NCBI GenBank assembly: GCA_026392115.1
Contig: JAPLCQ010000028.1
Location: 21,382-85,381, forward strand
Direction of reading: 5' to 3'
DNA: 64,000 nt
Origin: Armatimonadota bacterium
GTDB taxonomy: Bacteria > Armatimonadota > Chthonomonadetes > Chthonomonadales > CAJBBX01
A model generated the notes under the pieces. That model had not been told where the DNA came from and did no database searches. It saw only the letters and a program-made list of their open reading frames with translations. The position numbers and the translations under genes are program-made. Positions 45,277-53,018 of the stretch are shown piece after piece; within the stretch, counting starts at the first letter, position 1; each line of letters starts with the position of its first letter.

Positions 45277-45316
45277 GTCCGTGTTGGTCCGTGGAGGTCC
45301 GTGGACGTCCGTGTGG
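45277..45316. repeat. Decamer tandem repeat
   Basis: Four tandem copies of a 10-base unit, GTCCGTG followed by TTG, GAG, GAC and TGG, lie between the frameshifted glycosidase and the GH36 gene. The purpose is unknown; such GC-rich tandem units can vary in copy number. Confidence 0.8.
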
Positions 45317-45353
45317 TCGTTCCAACGGCACGGCCCCCAGGCATCGCCCGCAG

Positions 45354-47678
45354 TCACTGCGGCATGCCATCGCTCCCGAACCCCACGCTCCACGCTACGG
45401 TCCGGCTCGTCCTCGACCGTATCGTGGCCCGCACCAGCCCCGGCTCCTGCCGCAGCTCGATGGTGACGCCTGCCCTAGCGTCGGCCGCCGATACGGTGGC
45501 CGTGGCGGCTTCGGTACCGCAGGCGATCCGCAGTTCGTAGGGGTCGCCGGCTACGACCTTGCTGCGCCCGCTGAGCGCGCCCGTGTCGGCGGACCACCTC
45601 TCCGAGAGCTGGTCGATGACGCCTTGGGTTACGTGGCGGCTGGTGCCGAGGACGAACGGGTGCGGCTGCAGCGGCCGCAGGGCCAGCGCCACGCAGGAGC
45701 GGCCCGGCAGCGTGAGGCGGATGCCGCCGCTCTGGTCCGGCAGGCGGCGGTTCGCCCAGTAGTCGAAGGCCGCGTATGCGGCGGCGGGGTCGAGCCCGAG
45801 CTGCTCCGGCGTCGCGCTGATCTCCGCGTCCTGGTCCGACCAGTTGAAGATGCCCGCCACGTGGCGCAGCGGCCGGCCCTTGCGGTCGTCGGTGAGTACC
45901 CAGATGCGCGGGATCGGCTGGTCGAACAGGTCGACCGGGCGCGCGTCCAGGCCGTGGTAGGGCATGATGCGCTTGAGGAGGTCGAGCCTGTCGGCGGGCA
46001 GGTCGGGGAGCGAGTCGCTGCAGACCGTGAGCTGGCCCGCGACGGCCGCCCAGGTGCAGAGGGCGCGGGCCTGCTCCAGGGGCACGCCGGGCCGCACGTA
46101 GACCGGATCGGGGTCGTTCCACCAGACGCGCCCGTTGAGGAAGTAGTGGCGCGAGCCGTACGCCGGACCGGTGAGCATCCCGCCCCAGTCCGGGCCGTTG
46201 TCCGGGCCGATCCGCATGGCGTCCACCAGCCCGAACGCCGCGCCGTACGAGCGCATGTTCTGCGGGATGCAGCATCCCAGGAAGAAGACCTCGGGCCCCG
46301 CCGCCTCGCGCACCAGCTTCAGGCCGCTCCGGTAGGCCTCCACGTTGGTCCTGCTCGGGTCGTGGAACGTCGCGTCGCCGATGCCGTCGGGGCGGTAGGC
46401 GTCGTTGACATACTGCTGCTTGGTGGCGGCGCCGGTCCAAAGGCCGTCCATCTTGAAGTAGCCGTAGCCCCACTCGCGGGCGGTGCGGGCGGCGTTGGCC
46501 TTCAGGTAGGCCCGCGCGTCGGGGTGGGTCATGTCGAGGCAGGTCCCGCCCCAGTCGGTCTCGTAGGGGCTGCCGTCGGCCTTCCGCACGAACCACTCCT
46601 GCTTGTCGGCAAAGAAGGGGTCGTAGTAGGTGCCCGCGAAGGGCATGAACCAGATGCCCGCCGTCAGGCCGAGGCCGCGCAGATGGTCGGCGGTCGCCTT
46701 CATGCCGCTCGGATAGGGGCCGTCGGGCCGGTGGCGGGCGAAGATGCGGTTCGGGCCGTTGCGCGAAACGCCGTCCTGCCAGCCGTCGTCGATCTGCGCG
46801 AAGGAGAAGCCGAACGGCCCCAGCTCCCGCGCCGCGAATTCGGACTGGACGGCAAGCTGCTTCTCGTTCGAGGCTCCGGCGTGGTACCAGGTGCAGTAGC
46901 CGGCGGGCTGCGGCGGCAGCTTCACCTTCTCCAACCGCGCCACCAGGCCGGCCCAGGCCTCGAGGCCCATGCGCGCGTCGGCGAAGCGGCAGATGGCGAA
47001 GGTCTCCAGCGCCTCGGTCGCGCCGGGCTCCAGCCGCAGCTTGCCGTAGTCGATCTGCGCGGTCAGCACCGGCCGGCCGGCCTCCACCGACGGCAGCACC
47101 ACGCCGCTCCCGCGGTGGTTCGTGAGCCAGCCGCATACCACGCCGGCCCGTGTCGCCGGGTCGGCCAGGGCCATCCAGACGTAGCTGCCCGGCGCCTCCG
47201 CCGCGGGACGAAGCCCGCCCGTGCCCAGCGCTGCCAGCGTGCCGATGGGCGCGCCGATGTCGATGAGCAGAGAGGCGGCGAGCAAATGCTCAATGGTCTG
47301 TGCAGATGCGCGGTCGTTGTGCAGCGTGGTCCGCAGCAGCGCGAAAGGCAGTGCAGGGAAGAGCAGCACCGTGTCCGTGCGGCCATCGGCGCGGGTAACG
47401 TCGACGGCCTTCCCGCGCCCGAGGATGGGATCCGCAGCCGCGCGCGACAGGACGGAGACCGCCTCGCCCGGTCCCATCCGTGCGCCCTGCACAAACGCGC
47501 GCCCTGTCGAGCATTCGATCAGAGAGAAGGAGCCCGTCGCCCGGTCGACTCGGGCCTCCACGGCGCGGTTACGAATCACGATCTCGGTCGGTGCGGGCAT
47601 GGCGCCCCCTTTCGCCGGGCATGTGCCGGCCAGTAGAGAGGCCGCGCACGCAGCCAACACGCCGGACCGTCCTGTCAC
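45354..47678 (-). CDS. Alpha-galactosidase-like GH36 enzyme, secreted
   Basis: GTG at 47678 is chosen because AAGGAG lies 7 bases upstream; ATGs further up (47705, 47744) have no site. A signal peptide follows (SGVLAACAASLLAGTC). The 774-residue protein has an N-terminal beta domain, then a GH36/31-type barrel: GYCTWYHAGASNEKQ, FSFAQIDDGWQDGV, AGIWFMPFAGTYYDP. The likely nucleophile is D411 in YGYFKMDGLW. A C-terminal beta domain follows. Enzymes of this type release alpha-galactose or related sugars from oligosaccharides. It differs in length and arrangement from the second GH36 gene at 57.7-59.7 kb, so they are not recent copies. Confidence 0.82.
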   Translation of the reverse strand: MTGRSGVLAACAASLLAGTCPAKGGAMPAPTEIVIRNRAVEARVDRATGSFSLIECSTGRAFVQGARMGPGEAVSVLSRAAADPILGRGKAVDVTRADGRTDTVLLFPALPFALLRTTLHNDRASAQTIEHLLAASLLIDIGAPIGTLAALGTGGLRPAAEAPGSYVWMALADPATRAGVVCGWLTNHRGSGVVLPSVEAGRPVLTAQIDYGKLRLEPGATEALETFAICRFADARMGLEAWAGLVARLEKVKLPPQPAGYCTWYHAGASNEKQLAVQSEFAARELGPFGFSFAQIDDGWQDGVSRNGPNRIFARHRPDGPYPSGMKATADHLRGLGLTAGIWFMPFAGTYYDPFFADKQEWFVRKADGSPYETDWGGTCLDMTHPDARAYLKANAARTAREWGYGYFKMDGLWTGAATKQQYVNDAYRPDGIGDATFHDPSRTNVEAYRSGLKLVREAAGPEVFFLGCCIPQNMRSYGAAFGLVDAMRIGPDNGPDWGGMLTGPAYGSRHYFLNGRVWWNDPDPVYVRPGVPLEQARALCTWAAVAGQLTVCSDSLPDLPADRLDLLKRIMPYHGLDARPVDLFDQPIPRIWVLTDDRKGRPLRHVAGIFNWSDQDAEISATPEQLGLDPAAAYAAFDYWANRRLPDQSGGIRLTLPGRSCVALALRPLQPHPFVLGTSRHVTQGVIDQLSERWSADTGALSGRSKVVAGDPYELRIACGTEAATATVSAADARAGVTIELRQEPGLVRATIRSRTSRTVAWSVGFGSDGMPQ

Positions 47679-47714
47679 GGGCTCTCTCCTTCGTCGGCTG
47701 AGCATACAGCACTC

Positions 47715-47752
47715 ATCGTAGCCCAGGAATCGTCTTGCTGGCATGCTACGAT
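47715..47752. promoter_or_regulatory. Inverted repeat in a divergent spacer
   Basis: ATCGTAGC (47715-47722) and GCTACGAT (47745-47752) are exact inverse copies 22 bases apart, between the GH36 gene (-) and the YciI-like gene (+). The spacing suits a dimeric regulator or a stem in the 5' leader. Confidence 0.45.
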
Positions 47753-47770
47753 ACTCCGAGGAGAGCCCAT

Positions 47771-47941
47771 ATGCCCGATCTGCAGGAGTTCATCTTCGTG
47801 ATCCGGCCCACGCGCGTCGGGATGCTGACGGAGGGGCCGACCGAGCGCGAGGCCGGCATCATGCTGAACGACCCGGCGGTGCGCCATGGCGTGATGTCGG
47901 CCAGGCTGTACCCGTTCAAGATTGTGCTACGGGGCACATGA
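47771..47941 (+). CDS. YciI-like protein with its middle deleted
   Basis: GAGGAG precedes the ATG at 47771. The 56-residue product begins like a YciI/YCII-family protein (EFIFVIRPTRVGMLTEGPTE, REA) and ends like one (LNDPAVRHGVMSARLYPFKI). Normal members are about 95-100 residues, and the roughly 43 residues in between (the His-containing core, ...ylk.l.e.G.vllaGrt...ssfgi.i...) are missing. The deletion is exactly in frame. YciI proteins are ferredoxin-like enzymes or binding proteins. It overlaps the next gene by four bases, so its translation may still serve coupling. Confidence 0.65.
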   Translation: MPDLQEFIFVIRPTRVGMLTEGPTEREAGIMLNDPAVRHGVMSARLYPFKIVLRGT

Positions 47942-49200
47942 TGGTGATGGCGACGGTCGGGCGGGGCCGGGCATGGCTACTCGCCGCGATGCTTCTGTGC
48001 GCAGCGCCCGGCGCCCTCGCGGCCGGCCCGCGCGACTTCCGCATCGGGGTCTATGTGAACGGCGACACGCACCCGCAGAACCTGCCGGCCTCGCGGATGA
48101 TGGCCGACATGGCGGCCCACGGCATCAGCCGCGCGGTGCTGCTGACCAAGCAGTACATGCAGCTCGCGCCGCAGGGCCTCCATTCGCTGGCGAAGCAGTG
48201 GGGCATCCAGCTCTACATCGGCAACATCCGCGCCGAAGCGGCGGCCGACGAAGGCAACATGCGCATGCTGATCGACCTCGTCAACAGCAGGCCCGACGCC
48301 GACGCCGTGGCCGGCTGGTACGCCGATGACGAGGTGGAGGGCGCACACGACCCGACGGCCGAGCCGGACTACGAGGCGCGGACCCGCCGGTTCGTGGCCA
48401 TGATCCGGCGCATGGACCCAAGGCGCCGGGTGATCGTGAACCACGACGCGCGCACGGAGAAGTGGGGCGGCAGGTTCGTTCGCGCCGGCGAGGACGAGTC
48501 CTGGTGCTCGGTCTTCTGGGCCAACCACTTCGCCGAGGAGCGCCTGCGGAAGGCCATGGCGGCGCATCGGGAGGCCTACGGCGCGCCTGCGAGGCCGCTC
48601 ACGTTCGTCTACGGCGCCCAGTCTACGAACAAGTTCGGAGGTGAGTCCGAACTGCCGACGGCTGGCCTGCAGGGAGCCACGCTTGCCGACCTGAAGGCCA
48701 TTAGCACCCGGTCGGACATCACGGACTACATCATGACCGCCTACCGGCTGGGCGCGTCGGGGGCCTCGTTCTTTGTCTACGACGGCTACTACGACTGGAC
48801 CTACTACACGCTGGTAGACGAGCGCGGCCGATCCGTGGAGGGCAAGATGGAGGGCGTCCGGGACGCGGCCGAGCGCATCGCCGCAGACCAGGGCCGTCCC
48901 ACGCTGGACCTGCAGGTGGCCTCGAGCAGTCCCGCGCTGGACATCGCGGTGGCCACGCGGCCCGGAGGAGCGCCGGTCCGCCGGACCAGCGTGCAGGTCA
49001 GCCACGACGGAGGCTACAGCTGGTCCAGCGTGTCCGGCTTCGGCGCCGGGGGCGGCAAGGTGCGCCTGCCGATCGCCCACCACCCCATCCAGCGGGGCTA
49101 CTGGGCCATGGTTCGCGCCCGGTGCTTCGACGGCAAGCGCACCTCGCTCTGGTCGGTCTGGAACGTCTACCCCGCCAGCGCTCCGAGGCCGTCGGAGTAG
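47938..49200 (+). CDS. Secreted protein of unknown function, probable TIM barrel
   Basis: ATG 47938 overlaps the stop of the small upstream gene (ATGA). A signal peptide (AWLLAAMLLCAAPGALAAGP) is followed by 390 residues of alternating strands and helices (GIQLYIGNIRAEAAADEGN; AVAGWYADDEVEGAHDPT; ITDYIMTAYRLGASGASFF). A Fn3-like C-terminal end follows (VSHDGGYSWSSVSGFGAG). The motif GWYADDEVEGAHDP holds acidic residues placed as in glycosidases, but no family is recognised. Since it sits between saccharolytic genes, a glycan-related role is a reasonable guess and no more. Confidence 0.6.
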   Translation: MMVMATVGRGRAWLLAAMLLCAAPGALAAGPRDFRIGVYVNGDTHPQNLPASRMMADMAAHGISRAVLLTKQYMQLAPQGLHSLAKQWGIQLYIGNIRAEAAADEGNMRMLIDLVNSRPDADAVAGWYADDEVEGAHDPTAEPDYEARTRRFVAMIRRMDPRRRVIVNHDARTEKWGGRFVRAGEDESWCSVFWANHFAEERLRKAMAAHREAYGAPARPLTFVYGAQSTNKFGGESELPTAGLQGATLADLKAISTRSDITDYIMTAYRLGASGASFFVYDGYYDWTYYTLVDERGRSVEGKMEGVRDAAERIAADQGRPTLDLQVASSSPALDIAVATRPGGAPVRRTSVQVSHDGGYSWSSVSGFGAGGGKVRLPIAHHPIQRGYWAMVRARCFDGKRTSLWSVWNVYPASAPRPSE

Positions 49201-49309
49201 GCAGGGAGCCGCCGGTTGCGGTGGGCGGGGTACCCTAACGCCGTCAGCGTCTGCGCGTCTCGGCTCGAACCTCCTGGGCTTCCGCGCCGCGCCCCGAACG
49301 GAGGGCCGC

Positions 49310-51073
49310 ATGCAACCCTTGCACTATGTCGAGATCGAGAACTTCAAGTGCTTCGGGGACCGACAGCGAATCGATCTTGACCATCCGGCGATGCTCATTG
49401 GGCCGAATAACTGCGGAAAGACGACCGCCATGCAGGCGCTCGCCCTCTGGTCGCATGCGGTACGGTCCTGGCACGCCAGGCGAGCGACCTCGCGCGCAAC
49501 CAGGCGGACCGCCGTCGCGGTGAACAGGCTGGCCGTCGTCTCCGTACCGGTGCAGACAGCCAGGCACTTTTGGCACGATATGGTGGTCCGGGAGAGGAAC
49601 ACGCCCGTCACCGTGGCCATCACGGTGGGCGTCCTGTGGCAGGGCGAGGTCAGGCCCGTCTGCATTCGGCTTCGCAGTCAGGGCGACGAGCTGCTGTACT
49701 GCGCCGTCGCCGAAGAGGCCGCCCGCAATGACGGCGTCGTGCGACACGCCGCAGCTATTGATGTGGCTCTGCTCTATCCAATGTCGGGTATTGAGACGGA
49801 GGAGCCGCTACTGCAGCCCGGTCGCGTGGATGTCCTGCTAGGGCAGGGGCAGAGCTCCCAGGTGCTGCGGAACCTCTGCCTGACTGTCTATCACCGTGAC
49901 CCGGCCGACTGGCAGGCGATCGTCGAGCGCATGGGTCGCCTGTTCGGCGTCTCACTCGGTACCCCGACTGAGACGGCCCGCGGCGCGGTCGAGCTAGTAT
50001 ACAAACAGGCGGGCGCCCATGCCGACCTCGATCTCTCACTAGCTGGCCGCGGCTGCCTACAGATGCTTCTCTTGCTGGCATACCTCTACGCACACAAGGG
50101 CAGCGTGCTGCTGATCGACGAGCCTGACGCGCACATGGAGATCCTGCGGCAGCGCCAGGTCTACGTCCTGCTGAGCAACGTGGCCGTCGAGCTTGGCGCC
50201 CAGGTCGTAATGGCGACGCACTCCGAGGTGCTGCTCGAGCAGGGCCTCCCTCGGAATGTAAGTCTGTTGCTTGCCGGCAGGGCAGAGCGGGTCCAGCAAG
50301 CCGGCACGGTTCAGTCCGCGCTCCGCCTATACGGTGCGGCACATTACCTCAAGGCGCGCGTGTGCGGGTACGTCCTCTACGTAGAGGGCTCCACGGATGT
50401 TGAGATGCTCGCCGCGCTCGCGGCGCGTATAGGGCACCGGGCGGCGCGGCTTCTGGAAGGGGCAGTCAACGTCTGCTATGTTCAGTGCTCAACGCCTGAT
50501 GTTACGGCGGATTCCGAACAGGACCGCGTCGAAGGGGGACCTGAGAAGCGGCCACGGGACCATTTCATGGCGTTGCGCAGGCTGATACCGGAGCTCAGGG
50601 GTCTCGCGGTGCTTGACGGGGACAACACGGAGCGGCGTGACGCAGACGGCGGCGGCCTGCGGACGTGCCACTGGCCGCGCTACGAGGCCGAGAACTACTT
50701 CGTATCGCCGGAAGTGCTGCTCATGTTCGTTGAGCGCGAGGCGCCCGATACGCTCGTGACGGCACGCAGTCTGCTCGCCGATCTCATCAGCGACCGCGTG
50801 TTCGGCGGCAACGCCGAGGACTTCGGCTCCTATGCATCGGCGCCGCCTGCGGCCGCTCGGCTCATCTGGGAGGGCAAGACGAACCACCTGAAGCTCAGCG
50901 CCTTCGCGGAGGAGTTCTTCCGGCGTCTGGGCGAGGCGACGCGGGCGCCGATGCTGCTGCGAAAGGGCAACCTCCACCGGTTGGTGGAGTTCGTCGAGCC
51001 ACGCCGCGTACCGCCCGAGGTGCGGGAGAGGCTCGACCTCATCGCCAGCTTGATCGAGCCACTCCCAGAGTAG
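49310..51073 (+). CDS. OLD-family AAA ATPase/TOPRIM nuclease
   Basis: CGGAGGGCCGC precedes the ATG. The 587-residue protein has an SMC-like ATPase: Walker A GPNNCGKTT (31-39), signature-like AGRGCLQM (about 245), Walker B VLLIDEPDAHME (about 266-275) and a MATHSEVLLEQ switch. The TOPRIM part has YVLYVEGSTDVEM (about 353) and GLAVLDGDN (about 433), whose acidic residues bind metal. OLD nucleases cut DNA and some act in phage defence (GajA is a relative that needs GajB). No helicase or other partner is adjacent here, so it is a stand-alone type. Base composition is somewhat less GC-biased than its neighbours. Confidence 0.85.
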   Translation: MQPLHYVEIENFKCFGDRQRIDLDHPAMLIGPNNCGKTTAMQALALWSHAVRSWHARRATSRATRRTAVAVNRLAVVSVPVQTARHFWHDMVVRERNTPVTVAITVGVLWQGEVRPVCIRLRSQGDELLYCAVAEEAARNDGVVRHAAAIDVALLYPMSGIETEEPLLQPGRVDVLLGQGQSSQVLRNLCLTVYHRDPADWQAIVERMGRLFGVSLGTPTETARGAVELVYKQAGAHADLDLSLAGRGCLQMLLLLAYLYAHKGSVLLIDEPDAHMEILRQRQVYVLLSNVAVELGAQVVMATHSEVLLEQGLPRNVSLLLAGRAERVQQAGTVQSALRLYGAAHYLKARVCGYVLYVEGSTDVEMLAALAARIGHRAARLLEGAVNVCYVQCSTPDVTADSEQDRVEGGPEKRPRDHFMALRRLIPELRGLAVLDGDNTERRDADGGGLRTCHWPRYEAENYFVSPEVLLMFVEREAPDTLVTARSLLADLISDRVFGGNAEDFGSYASAPPAAARLIWEGKTNHLKLSAFAEEFFRRLGEATRAPMLLRKGNLHRLVEFVEPRRVPPEVRERLDLIASLIEPLPE

Positions 51074-51096
51074 CCGACCGGGGTGCGAAGGCGCCG

Positions 51097-51158
51097 CGCG
51101 CCCCGGCTCCAGCGCCACCGTCCGTCGCCTACCGCACCAGGTCGCAGGCGTCGGCGGG
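51097..51158. repeat. Direct repeat, left copy (copy of a redoxin gene's 3' end)
   Basis: Matches 52257-52320: 17 identical bases, a variable middle, then 30 bases with one mismatch. Read on the - strand it encodes PADACDLVR-stop, the last residues of the redoxin at 52.3-52.9 kb. It lies 24 bases after the OLD nuclease gene. Confidence 0.75.
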
Positions 51159-51171
51159 AGGTCGCTATGGG

Positions 51172-52164
51172 TCAGGGCGATCCGAACAATTTGCTCGGTC
51201 CCGTCGCACGCACGCCTTGCGCGGGTGCGACCGACTTCTCCAGAAGCCACAGGCGCTGGGGTCCACTGACGCTGCAGAGCACGATCCGGGTTCCATCGGC
51301 GGAGAGCGTGACCCGCGGCGCCGGCACGCAGCAGCAATCGGGCGGGTGCAGCTTGGTCTGGAGCAGGCGGACGGACCGGCTGTTCCGCATGTCCACCAGC
51401 CATACGGTGTACGGTAGGGGCCGCTGCTGGTCGCCGGGCTCCTCACCGAACATGCCTAGCACCACAACATGGGCGCCGGCCGCGACGGCTGTACAGTAGT
51501 CATAGCCCCTCAAGGCCGATCCCGTAGGCCGCCGCCTGCCGTTCGGTAAGACGTGCTCGAACCTCGCCCACAAAGGCGTCTTGTACTCGGTCACGGCCTC
51601 GAGCGAGCCATACCCGGGCACCCTGGCATCGTAGTCCATCTGGCGCAGTCGGCTCACCTTGCCTGTTTGCGCGTCGATGTCCACCAGACGATGCTCGGGA
51701 CTTCCGGTGGACATGCCAAGCCGAAGCCTGATGGTCACGCGGCCCGGAGACCTCCAGCTCGCGAGGTCAGCCTCATCCAACGTGATCTTCCTGCGGGCCC
51801 ACTCAGCCGCCAGCCAAGGGCTCCACCGGAGCACGACGGGCCGCGTCCCGGCGCCGGTGACCGGCAGCAGGCAGAGCGCGTTGTCGCCGCCCCGGATGAA
51901 CGCGACACGGTCGCCGGATGGGGAAAACGCAGGGCTTCCGATCGCGTGCCGGTGCAGGCGGCTCGATGCCCCGGTCACTACGTTCCAGGTTCGCAACACG
52001 CCCGGCTCGCCGAGGGCGCCGTCGCGGAGGGCGACCGTCCGGCTGTCCGGGCCCCATGCAGCTTCCAGCGCCTTCGGACCGCGAATCCAGCGCCGGCCGG
52101 TCCCGGCCATCGACGGCGTCGAGCCGCCCAACGTAGCAATAAGTACCAGAGACGCAAGCCGCAT
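51172..52164 (-). CDS. Secreted TolB/WD40-like beta-propeller protein
   Basis: A 330-residue protein with a signal peptide (MRLASLVLIATLGGSTPSMA). Propeller motifs are ALEAAWGPDSRTVALRDG, GSPAFSPSGDRVAFIRGG and RVTLSADGTRIVLCSVSG, in the style of TolB/WD40-like domains, probably one propeller or part of one. The start ATG has GGGAGG nine bases upstream and a good sigma-70 promoter (listed). It lies alone between two copies of a redoxin 3' end, which suggests arrival as a small insertion or loss of a neighbouring copy. No function beyond binding can be proposed. Confidence 0.7.
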   Translation of the reverse strand: MRLASLVLIATLGGSTPSMAGTGRRWIRGPKALEAAWGPDSRTVALRDGALGEPGVLRTWNVVTGASSRLHRHAIGSPAFSPSGDRVAFIRGGDNALCLLPVTGAGTRPVVLRWSPWLAAEWARRKITLDEADLASWRSPGRVTIRLRLGMSTGSPEHRLVDIDAQTGKVSRLRQMDYDARVPGYGSLEAVTEYKTPLWARFEHVLPNGRRRPTGSALRGYDYCTAVAAGAHVVVLGMFGEEPGDQQRPLPYTVWLVDMRNSRSVRLLQTKLHPPDCCCVPAPRVTLSADGTRIVLCSVSGPQRLWLLEKSVAPAQGVRATGPSKLFGSP

Positions 52165-52186
52165 GGGACCAGTCCTCCCTGTGCCG

Positions 52187-52215
52187 ATTATACGGCCTGC
52201 CCGCCGAGGCGTCGA
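52187..52215 (-). promoter_or_regulatory. Sigma-70-type promoter of the TolB-like gene
   Basis: On the - strand TATAAT (52192-52187) lies exactly 17 bases after TCGACG (52215-52210; four of six match to TTGACA). The start codon is 22 bases downstream of the -10 box, leaving room for a short leader with the GGGAGG site. Confidence 0.65.
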
Positions 52216-52256
52216 CCAGCCACGGCGGCTTCGCCATCCGAAGCCTTGGGTGACGC

Positions 52257-52320
52257 CGCGCCCCGGCTCCAGCCCCCGCCCGCCCGCCGGCTACCGCACC
52301 AAGTCGCAGGCGTCGGCGGG
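52257..52320. repeat. Direct repeat, right copy (3' end of the redoxin gene)
   Basis: This copy spans the real end of the redoxin gene (stop at 52291-52293) and 34 bases beyond. Its partner lies at 51097-51158, with the TolB-like gene between the two. Confidence 0.75.
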
Positions 52321-52875
52321 CATCCAGTGGGCGTCCCGCCCCTCCCACTTCACGTTGCAGCCGATGGGGTTCGTGATCGCGGTGGCTACGGGGCGGCCCG
52401 CCACCATATCCTCCAGCGCGGCCTCCAGGTCGTTCACCGTGGCCTTCTCGGCCTCGCGGGGGTTGTCCAGCGCGCGGCCGGTGTAGGCGAGCTTGCGCTC
52501 CTGATCGAAGACGTAGAAGTGCGGGGTGCGCAGGGCGCCGTAGGCCAGGGCGGTGCGCTGGCTCTCGTCGCGCAGGTAGACCCACGCGAAGCGCTGCTCC
52601 TCCATGCGCTCGATCATATTGAGGAACGAGTCGCCGGCGTAGGTGAGCGCCGTGTTGGCGTTGATGCCCACGAAGCGGACGCCCCGGTCGGCGAACTTCA
52701 GGGCGGTGGCGCGGGTCGCCTCGTCGGAGCCCAGCACGTAGGGGCAGTGGTTGCAGGTGAAGAAGAGGACGAGGACGGGCGCGTCGGCGAAGTCGGCCAG
52801 CGTGTAGCAGCGGCCGTCCGTGGCGGGCAGAGCGAAGTCGGGCGCCGGGGCGCCGAGGGGCAGTGTGAAGCTCAT
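52291..52875 (-). CDS. Redoxin/AhpC-TSA family thioredoxin-fold protein
   Basis: GGGAGGAG precedes the ATG. The 194-residue product starts [20 protein letters not shown] and has the active motif CNHCPYV (C41, C44), then [20 protein letters not shown] and [20 protein letters not shown]. It belongs to the TlpA/redoxin side of the thioredoxin fold, with a CxxC pair, and would reduce disulfides or peroxides in the cytoplasm (no signal peptide). The C-terminal [13 protein letters not shown] tail is typical of a widespread redoxin subfamily. It stands divergent from the DUF5916 gene. Confidence 0.88.
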   Translation of the reverse strand: MSFTLPLGAPAPDFALPATDGRCYTLADFADAPVLVLFFTCNHCPYVLGSDEATRATALKFADRGVRFVGINANTALTYAGDSFLNMIERMEEQRFAWVYLRDESQRTALAYGALRTPHFYVFDQERKLAYTGRALDNPREAEKATVNDLEAALEDMVAGRPVATAITNPIGCNVKWEGRDAHWMPADACDLVR

Positions 52876-53018
52876 GCGGTCTCCTCCCGTGCCCAGGTCC
52901 CTGGGCGCGTCGTACCTTACAGGATACCGGTCCCGGAGCGGCCGGGCCGGCGGCGGTTGCGGGTAGGCTCTTTCGGGCAGTCTGAGCGCTGCACAGTTAG
53001 ATACGGAGTTCCGCCATC

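Noticed and set aside
45277-45316. CRISPR array
   Set aside because: Units are contiguous 10-mers without spacers, and no cas genes are present.
51097-52320. Insertion sequence around the TolB-like gene
   Set aside because: There is no transposase and the repeats are direct, imperfect and derived from a gene end rather than terminal inverted repeats.
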